From positions 1-8,648 of the forward strand of contig JASGDB010000089.1 of assembly GCA_049841315.1 (NCBI GenBank): 8,648 nt of DNA. Reading direction: 5' to 3'. The position numbers were made by a program, and so were the translations under genes. Source of the DNA: JASGDB01 sp049841315. GTDB lineage: Bacteria; Bacteroidota; Bacteroidia; Flavobacteriales; Weeksellaceae. Each line of letters starts with the position of its first letter. The stretch's first letter is position 1. The notes beneath the pieces were generated by a model. It was not told the origin of the DNA, did not search any database, and saw nothing but the letters and a program-made list of their open reading frames with translations. Below are positions 1 through 5,217 of this stretch, in pieces.

Positions 1-148
1 TGAAAAAGATGATGGAAATCCTAAAACAAAATCTTTTGGACTATTTTTTATCCATCATATTCCGACTAAATTTGCTCCCGAATTTTGCTTTCGTAAATTA
101 AAATGGGGTATTATAAGGAGCGACTATTTATTCTTTTTTTTAATTTAA
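1..148. other. AT-rich left end, no recognised gene
   Basis: No supported gene was found. One plus-strand frame is open from base 2 to an in-frame TAA at 146-148, giving about 48 codons with no recognisable domain; it ends in a hydrophobic, phenylalanine-rich stretch encoded by a run of T. The two other plus frames are broken by stops. A short inverted repeat (8 bases, 9-16 with 51-58) is present but has no terminator-like T run. The stretch is AT-rich and lies exactly where the N-terminal half of the HigB toxin should be, so it may be foreign or rearranged DNA joined to the toxin remnant. Confidence 0.4.
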
Positions 149-325
149 TTTTACTCACACTCGGTTGATATTGCAGATTTAAGAATTCCACCTGCCAACA
201 GGCTTGAAAAACTGAAAGGCGATTTGAAAGAATTTTACAGCATTAGAGTTAATAATCAATGGAGAATCATTTTCAAATGGGAAAACGGAAACGCTTATGA
301 AGTTGAAATCGTAGATTATCATTAA
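149..325 (+). pseudogene. higB: HigB-type toxin, 5'-truncated remnant
   Basis: Codons from 152 to the TAA at 323-325 translate to a typical HigB (RelE/ParE superfamily) C-terminal half: a segment reading ADLRIPPANRLEKLKGDL, then FYSIRVNNQWRIIFKW, ending in EVEIVDYH. HigB toxins are ribosome-dependent mRNA endonucleases of about 90 residues; only about 57 codons are present. The frame has a stop at 146-148, with no ATG after it before the conserved segment, and neither other frame upstream shows a HigB N-terminus. The gene therefore seems to have lost roughly its first 35-40 codons and is unlikely to make an active toxin. It lies 12 bases upstream of higA, the usual toxin-first higBA order. 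The family match is recognised from the motifs; loss of function is inferred. A sequencing error cannot be excluded, but no single indel seen here would restore the gene. Confidence 0.68.
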
Positions 326-337
326 AATAGAAGAAAA

Positions 338-706
338 ATGGAAAAATTAAGAAACATCACTCCCGGAGAAATTCTATTGGAAGAATTTTTAGTTCCGCTC
401 GAAATTTCACAATACAAATTGTCCAAAGATTTGGATATTCCGCAAACAAGAGTTTCAGAAATCATTAAAGGAAACAGAAGAATTTCAGCAGATACTGCCA
501 TAAGATTAAGCGCTTATTTTGGTAATTCCGCAAAATTTTGGCTCGGACTTCAAAATGATTGCGACATCGAAAATGAGATGAAAGAAAAATCAAATGAAGT
601 GAAAATTAACATCGTATTCTCAAAATACAGAACAAAAAAATTCAATTTGATTTTTTATGAAATCATAAATCCAAAAACCAATGAATTATGTCTAAACGCT
701 CAATAG
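338..706 (+). CDS. higA: HigA-type antitoxin, XRE-family HTH protein
   Basis: This is a cytoplasmic DNA-binding antitoxin of the HigA family (VapI/XRE helix-turn-helix). Such proteins neutralise HigB and repress their own operon. The N-terminus has the family signature NITPGEILLEEFL (residues 6-18). The helix-turn-helix covers about residues 24-45 (SQYKLSK, then QTRVSEIIKGNR), followed by ISADTAIRLSAYFG and FWLGLQ (67-72). The ATG at 338 is preceded by an A-rich leader and fits the family start. Most HigA proteins have about 95-105 residues; this one has 122. From about residue 88 on, the basic, aromatic tail ending NELCLNAQ does not resemble the usual short acidic end, suggesting a lost stop, a frameshift or recombination. 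The partner toxin upstream is truncated, so this is probably an orphan antitoxin that could still act as a regulator. Confidence 0.85.
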   Translation: MEKLRNITPGEILLEEFLVPLEISQYKLSKDLDIPQTRVSEIIKGNRRISADTAIRLSAYFGNSAKFWLGLQNDCDIENEMKEKSNEVKINIVFSKYRTKKFNLIFYEIINPKTNELCLNAQ

Positions 707-728
707 GTTTCATAAATCTCATTTTTAT

Positions 729-736
729 TAATTTTG
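729..736 (+). promoter_or_regulatory. Bacteroidota -7 promoter box before the amidotransferase gene
   Basis: TAATTTTG fits the TAnnTTTG -7 consensus of the Bacteroidota primary sigma factor. It sits 23 bases before the ATG at 760, giving a predicted leader of about 17 bases. A partial -33 element (GGTTT, about 706-710) lies at roughly the right distance but is not a clean TTTG. It would drive the two-gene unit 760-2811 independently of higA. Confidence 0.45.
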
Positions 737-759
737 CAGGGAATTTTTAATCAGAAAAA

Positions 760-1593
760 ATGAAGAAAATCAGACTTGCCCTTTTGGATATGAACAACAA
801 CCATATCAATCAGGGAATGAGGAACATAAGGGAAATATCCGAAGCGTTCAAAGAAGATTCCGACTGCGAAGTGGAAATCACACTCTTTGATGTACGCTAC
901 AAAAACGAAGTTCCCGATATCGCTGATTTCGATATCTTCATTTCTTCCGGAGGTCCCGGAAATCCGCATCGTGAAGGCTATGAATGGGAACAGAAATATT
1001 CGGATTTTCTGGACGAAATACTGGAACACAACCAAAACAGCGAGGAGAAAAAATATCTTTTTTTAATCTGCCACTCGTTTCAGATTGCGAGTATCCACTG
1101 GAAATTGGGAAATATCTGCAAAAGAAAATCCTTTTCTTTCGGAGTAATGCCGATTCATAAAACCGATGAAGGAGAGCGGGATTTTCTGTTCAAAAATCTT
1201 CCCGAGCCTTTCTACGCCGTAGATTCCAGAGCCTATCAGTTCATTGAGCCGAATGAAGAACGATTAGAAGAAATGAGAATGAAAATCGTTGCATTGGAAA
1301 AAGTCCGTCCGCATATTCATCTGGAAAGAGCGGTGATGGCGGTTCGTTTTTCCGATGAAATTTTCGGAACGCAGTTTCATCCGGAAGCCAATTCCGAAAG
1401 TTTCCTGAAAAATCTGGAAGACGAAAAAAACCGCAAAGCAATGATTGAAAACCACGGAATGGAAAAATATCTGGAAACCATCGACAGAATGGATGACCCC
1501 GATAAAATTATACTCACTCAATCACAGATTCTTCCCCGTTTTCTTGAATTTGCCAAACAGCAGATATTGCAGAAAGAATACAGCCATTGCTGA
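760..1593 (+). CDS. Class I glutamine amidotransferase-like protein
   Basis: A cytoplasmic protein of 277 residues with the class I glutamine amidotransferase fold (as in GMP synthase and carbamoyl-phosphate synthase small subunit), which normally hydrolyses glutamine to deliver ammonia to a partner synthetase. Visible motifs: the oxyanion-hole strand and loop FISSGGPGNP (60-69), the nucleophile strand FLICHSFQIA (101-110) with Cys104, and FGTQFHPEANSESF (202-215) with His207 and Glu209. The triad is complete and correctly ordered. The nucleophile elbow is atypical: the usual glycines two residues either side of the Cys are Leu102 and Ser106. The last 50 or so residues are a charged, probably helical extension. 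There is no signal peptide or membrane segment. The ATG at 760 follows an A-rich leader. The next gene starts 33 bases downstream on the same strand and looks like an ATP-grasp ligase, so a synthetase-amidotransferase pair is plausible. The substrate is unknown; a peptidase or transferase role on this fold is the alternative. Confidence 0.82.
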   Translation: MKKIRLALLDMNNNHINQGMRNIREISEAFKEDSDCEVEITLFDVRYKNEVPDIADFDIFISSGGPGNPHREGYEWEQKYSDFLDEILEHNQNSEEKKYLFLICHSFQIASIHWKLGNICKRKSFSFGVMPIHKTDEGERDFLFKNLPEPFYAVDSRAYQFIEPNEERLEEMRMKIVALEKVRPHIHLERAVMAVRFSDEIFGTQFHPEANSESFLKNLEDEKNRKAMIENHGMEKYLETIDRMDDPDKIILTQSQILPRFLEFAKQQILQKEYSHC

Positions 1594-1626
1594 AAATAAA
1601 ACCAAACACACCAAACACAAACAAAC
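1594..1626 (+). other. A/C-rich leader between the amidotransferase and ATP-grasp genes
   Basis: The 33-base gap is almost free of G and T and contains repeated CCAAACA/CAAACA units directly before the ATG at 1627. There is no Shine-Dalgarno sequence, terminator hairpin or -7 promoter box, so it reads as an unstructured leader inside an operon. Unstructured A-rich leaders are normal for translation starts in Bacteroidota; the short repeats may be chance or slippage. Confidence 0.4.
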
Positions 1627-2811
1627 ATGATTCAGAAGTACAGAGAGCAGTTTAATGAAGAATTTTCACCCGAAAAATACAGTCAGGTTCTGGATATTGT
1701 AAAGGAGCAGGCAGGCGGATACGATACGCTTTTCCGTGTTTCAGAAAGTCCTGTCTTCCTGAGCAGTTTTTTTAAACAAAAGCTCACGGATGCCTGTGAA
1801 AGCATTATCACGCAGGTAAAAAACATGCCGGAAGAAGAACTCCGCAAAGCCATTCCTGCCCAAAACAATGTTCCGAATGATACGAAACAGCCTCATTTTT
1901 TCACCATCGACTTCGGAATATGCGAAAACGAGAAAGGTGAAATTGTTCCCCAACTGATTGAACTTCAGGCGTTCCCTACTCTTTACTGCTATCAGAGGGA
2001 GCTTCAGAACGCATTTTGCGAGATTTATCCTTTTTTGGATGAAATCAGACCCGAAATTCCGGACGATGAATATTACGCCGAACTCCGAAAACTGATTATC
2101 GGGAACGAAAATCCCGAAAACGTCATTCTCCTCGAAATCTATCCGGAGAAGCAGAAAACCAATATCGATTTTTACCTGACCGAGCAAAAATTAAGCATTA
2201 AAACCGTATGCCTTACCAAAATAAAAAAACAGGGAAACCAACTTTTCTACGAAAACAATGGAAATTTGACACAGATTAAAAGAATCTACAACCGCGTTAT
2301 TTTTGATGAATTGGATAAAATCGAAAACCTGAAAACCGAATTCGATTTCCGAGATGAACTCGATGTAAAATGGGTAACGCATCCGAACTGGTTTTTTAAG
2401 GTTTCAAAATATTTGCTCCCGAAATTAGAACATCAGTATGTTCCGAAAAGCTATTATCTGAACGAATTTCCGGAAGATGAAAACCTCGAAAACTTCGTTC
2501 TGAAACCTCTTTTTTCGTTTGCAGGAAGCGGAATTAACCTGAATCCGACCAAGGAAATTACCGATGAAATCTGTGATAAGGAAAATTACATTCTTCAGAG
2601 AAAAGTAAATTATGCTCCGCTGTTTAAAGACATAAAAGGTGAATTTTCCAAAGCAGAAATACGGCTTCTGTACACCTGGCAGGAAAACGAAGACCGCCCG
2701 AAACTCATGGAATATCTGGTGCGGATGACCAAAGCCGCCATGGTAAACGTGGATTTCAACAAGAAAGATGCTATCTGGATTGGCGGAACGACGGCGTTTT
2801 TTGAGAAATAA
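1627..2811 (+). CDS. Putative ATP-grasp ligase paired with the amidotransferase
   Basis: A soluble protein of 394 residues that I do not recognise as a named family, but whose C-terminal half has ATP-grasp-like features. These are: THPNWFFKVSKYLLPKL (251-267) as a possible first nucleotide-contacting segment; FVLKPLFSFAGSGI (290-303) with Lys293 and a glycine-rich loop, as in ATP-binding loops of this fold; YILQRKV (321-327) where the adenine hinge is expected; EIRLLY (344-349); and a closing VRMTKAAMVNV ... WIGGTTAF segment. The N-terminal half has FTIDFGI (92-98) and PQLIELQAFPTLYCYQ (108-123), which recalls the acidic substrate or metal segment of glutathionylspermidine-synthase-like proteins. 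ATP-grasp enzymes join a carboxylate to an amine or thiol through an acyl-phosphate. There is no signal peptide. It is the second gene of the unit, followed by a strong terminator. Membership of the fold is an inference from motifs; substrates cannot be read from the sequence. Confidence 0.62.
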   Translation: MIQKYREQFNEEFSPEKYSQVLDIVKEQAGGYDTLFRVSESPVFLSSFFKQKLTDACESIITQVKNMPEEELRKAIPAQNNVPNDTKQPHFFTIDFGICENEKGEIVPQLIELQAFPTLYCYQRELQNAFCEIYPFLDEIRPEIPDDEYYAELRKLIIGNENPENVILLEIYPEKQKTNIDFYLTEQKLSIKTVCLTKIKKQGNQLFYENNGNLTQIKRIYNRVIFDELDKIENLKTEFDFRDELDVKWVTHPNWFFKVSKYLLPKLEHQYVPKSYYLNEFPEDENLENFVLKPLFSFAGSGINLNPTKEITDEICDKENYILQRKVNYAPLFKDIKGEFSKAEIRLLYTWQENEDRPKLMEYLVRMTKAAMVNVDFNKKDAIWIGGTTAFFEK

Positions 2812-2852
2812 GTATTCATTCCACTACGCTGCATTTACAATAATGACACTAA

Positions 2853-2879
2853 AAAAGCTCCGAAAATTCCGGAGCTTTT
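2853..2879. terminator. Bidirectional intrinsic terminator between convergent genes
   Basis: A perfect 10-base-pair stem (2853-2862 with 2870-2879, arms AAAAGCTCCG and CGGAGCTTTT) closes a 7-base loop. On the plus strand it is followed by a T-rich run to about 2888; on the minus strand the A run at 2851-2856 supplies the U tract. It lies between the plus gene ending at 2811 and the minus gene ending at 2903, so it can stop transcription from both sides. Confidence 0.88.
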
Positions 2880-2902
2880 ATTTTTTTATCTGGAGTTTAT
2901 CA

Positions 2903-5110
2903 TCAGAACTTCACATCAACGGTGAGTTCCTTTCCGTCGCGGACAACCGTTACAGGATGTGTTTCTCCGGAATTGACTTTGGAAAGACATTCCATATAGG
3001 TATAGACTTCTTTTACTTCGCATTTTCCGATTCGGATGAGCTTGTCGCCTGCCTGGATTCCCGCATCTGCCGCAGGGCGGTTTTCGGAAACGCCGTCGAT
3101 AACCATTCCATCTTTGGAATCGGCATAGCTCGGCATGATTCCCAATGTTACTTTGTATTTCGGAACGGCTTTGCTCTGCTGCATTTTGGTTTTGGTGAAC
3201 GGAAGTTCTTTTTCATTCGCAATGGCATTGGCAAGATTGAAAACATATTCGGTAATCAGTTTTACGCCGTTGTAATTGATTTTATCTTCATCATCGCCCG
3301 GCTTGTGATAATCGGTATGAGTTCCCGTAAACAGGAACAAAACAGGAATATCTTTCAGATAGAATGAAGTATGGTCAGACGGTCCAACTCCCGAACTGTC
3401 GATGGCGAGATTTACTCCGGCAGGTTTGTATCTTTTCACCATTTCCCCGAATAACGGCGAAGTTCCGACCCCTCCTACGGTAAGGTCTTTGTCTTTATTC
3501 AATCTTCCTACCATATCGAGGTTAATCATCGCTCTTACATTCGGATATTTTTGTTTTACGGTTTCTGCAAAGGCTTTTGAACCCATTAAGCCGTCTTCTT
3601 CACCGGAAAACAGCACGAAAACATAATTGGCTTTTTCTTTTGTCTTGTTTTTGGAGAATATTCTTGCGAGCTCCAATACTGTGGAAGTTCCGGAAGCATT
3701 GTCATCAGCTCCGTTGTGAATCTGCCCGTCAGAATTTGCCAAAGTGGAATTGTGATGTTCGTTAAAACCTAAATGGTCGTAATGCGCACCAATCACAATC
3801 GTTTTATCGGCTTTGTTGTCTAAATATCCTACGACATTTTTTCCTTTCATCTGTACGGACGACGTATCATCGTGAGGATTCAGCTTGTACGCATATTCAA
3901 AAGGCTGAACTTCTGCTTTCAGTCCTGATTTTTTCAAATCTTTTGAAATATAGTCCACTGCTTTATCAGCTCCTGCACTTCCTGTAAGCCTTCCCTGAAG
4001 CTCATCAGAAGCGAGATAGGAAATAGATTTTTTCAGATTTTTGGTATCTACGTATTCGGCGGTATCGGCATCAACCCAATCGGCTACGAAAACATTGGTT
4101 TCATGAGCCTTTCCGGCATTTCTGTTACTGGAAAAAACGAGTTTCTTACCGTCCGGAGAAAACATCGGAAAAGCGTTGAATTCACTTTCGTAAGTAATCT
4201 GTTTCAGGTTCGTTCCGTCCACATCAATGGAATAAATCTGGAAATCATATCCTCTTGTGGAATGATGATTGGATGAAAACACAATTTTCTTGTCGGACGG
4301 ATGAAAATACGGCGACCAGTTGGCTTTTCCCAAATTGGTAATCTGCTTTAAATCCGAACCGTCGATATTCATGGTGTAGATTTCCATTTCGGTCGGGGCT
4401 ACAAGATTTTCGGCAAGAAGTTCTTTATATTCTTTAATCTGAGCTTCGGTTTTCGGTCTTGAGGAACGGAATACCAGCTTTTTGGAATCGTGTGAGAAGA
4501 ACGCTCCGCCGTCGTAACCCAGACCGAACGTAAGCTGTTTCAGGTTTTTTCCGTCAATATCCATTCTCCAGAGTTCCAAATCTCCGCTTCTCATGGAAGT
4601 AAAAACAATATATTTTCCGTTAGGAGAAACTACAGCTTCGGCATCATATCCCGGATTATCGGTAAGTTGTTTTACAATATTTCCGTTAAGGTCGGCAATG
4701 AAAATATCAAATTCCTGATAAATCGGCCAGAGGTATTTTCCGTCTTTTCTCGGTTCGGGTTTTGGCGGACAGTCAGGATTTCCTTTGTGCGTGGAAGCGT
4801 ACAGAATATGTTTTCCGTCCGGCATGAAGAAAGAACAGGTGGTTCTTCCCTGCCCTGTGGAAATCAGTTTCAGGTCGGAAGTTGCGTATTTTTCTTTATT
4901 CAGATTGAGAAGATATATCTGGTCACATTGCGCTCCGATAGCAGGATTGGTAACCTGCATGGTCAGCGATTTGCTGTCCGGCGAAAAATAGGCCTCCGCA
5001 TTATCTCCTCCAAAAGTAAGTTTGGTAATGTTTTTCAGGTTATTTTCCTGCGCAAAAGCAACAGCAGACAATCCTAAAATACTGATTGTTAGAAATTTAT
5101 TAAAAATCAT
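2903..5110 (-). CDS. Exported M28 family zinc peptidase with TolB-like propeller and PDZ domain
   Basis: A 735-residue exported peptidase, probably periplasmic. The N-terminus is a Sec signal peptide (Lys5, hydrophobic core, AFA before Gln21), probable cleavage after residue 20. Residues 30-345 contain about six PD40/TolB-type beta-propeller repeats, seen as YFSPDSKSLT, VVSPNGKYIVFTS and MFSPDGKKLVFSS plus repeated DGxNLKQIT linkers. Residues 355-635 form an M28 aminopeptidase domain with a complete di-zinc site: GAHYDHLG (His443, Asp445), NGADDNASG (Asp469), SGEEDGLMGS (Glu504 as general base, Glu505 as ligand), NLDMVGR (Asp532) and DYHKPGDD (His602). Residues 652-735 look like a PDZ domain (TLGIMP carboxylate-binding loop, ENRPAADAGIQAGDKLIRI). 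It probably removes N-terminal residues from peptides; substrate specificity is not evident. The C-terminus has no type IX secretion signal, so export by Sec alone is likely. It has its own promoter and is separated from tamL by a terminator. Confidence 0.93.
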   Translation of the reverse strand: MIFNKFLTISILGLSAVAFAQENNLKNITKLTFGGDNAEAYFSPDSKSLTMQVTNPAIGAQCDQIYLLNLNKEKYATSDLKLISTGQGRTTCSFFMPDGKHILYASTHKGNPDCPPKPEPRKDGKYLWPIYQEFDIFIADLNGNIVKQLTDNPGYDAEAVVSPNGKYIVFTSMRSGDLELWRMDIDGKNLKQLTFGLGYDGGAFFSHDSKKLVFRSSRPKTEAQIKEYKELLAENLVAPTEMEIYTMNIDGSDLKQITNLGKANWSPYFHPSDKKIVFSSNHHSTRGYDFQIYSIDVDGTNLKQITYESEFNAFPMFSPDGKKLVFSSNRNAGKAHETNVFVADWVDADTAEYVDTKNLKKSISYLASDELQGRLTGSAGADKAVDYISKDLKKSGLKAEVQPFEYAYKLNPHDDTSSVQMKGKNVVGYLDNKADKTIVIGAHYDHLGFNEHHNSTLANSDGQIHNGADDNASGTSTVLELARIFSKNKTKEKANYVFVLFSGEEDGLMGSKAFAETVKQKYPNVRAMINLDMVGRLNKDKDLTVGGVGTSPLFGEMVKRYKPAGVNLAIDSSGVGPSDHTSFYLKDIPVLFLFTGTHTDYHKPGDDEDKINYNGVKLITEYVFNLANAIANEKELPFTKTKMQQSKAVPKYKVTLGIMPSYADSKDGMVIDGVSENRPAADAGIQAGDKLIRIGKCEVKEVYTYMECLSKVNSGETHPVTVVRDGKELTVDVKF

Positions 5111-5129
5111 TATTAAAAAATTTTAGCTC

Positions 5130-5137
5130 CAAAGATA
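5130..5137 (-). promoter_or_regulatory. Bacteroidota -7 promoter box before the M28 peptidase gene
   Basis: Read on the minus strand, TATCTTTG matches TAnnTTTG and lies 19 bases upstream of the ATG ending at 5110, giving a leader of about 13 bases. A -33 element is weak (TTTA about 19 bases further upstream). The position, downstream of the tamL terminator, supports independent transcription of the peptidase gene. Confidence 0.5.
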
Positions 5138-5174
5138 GCCAAAACCATTCATTACTTAAAATGTTTCCAAATAA

Positions 5175-5197
5175 AAAACCGGAATTGCACCGGTTTT
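5175..5197 (-). terminator. Intrinsic terminator of tamL
   Basis: An 8-base-pair perfect stem (arms AAAACCGG at 5175-5182 and CCGGTTTT at 5190-5197) has a 7-base loop. On the minus strand it is followed by a T-rich tract (complement of the A run at 5173-5178 and beyond). It sits about 20 bases after the tamL stop and before the promoter of the peptidase gene, so it probably ends the tamL transcript. Confidence 0.78.
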
Positions 5198-5217
5198 GAA
5201 TATGATATATATCAGTT

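Noticed and set aside
9..58. Inverted repeat ATGATGGA/TCCATCAT as a possible mobile-element end or terminator
   Set aside because: Only 8 bases with a 34-base spacer in AT-rich DNA, with no T run and no adjacent transposase.
1741..2187. A 148-codon minus-strand open frame inside the ATP-grasp-like gene
   Set aside because: It is antisense to a gene with recognisable motifs, and shows no motif or promoter of its own.
2768..3367. A 199-codon plus-strand open frame
   Set aside because: It lies antisense to the well-supported M28 peptidase gene and runs through the terminator hairpin; its translation has no domain and looks like a shadow frame.
4667..5077. A 136-codon plus-strand open frame
   Set aside because: It is antisense to the propeller part of the M28 peptidase gene, with composition typical of a reverse-strand shadow.
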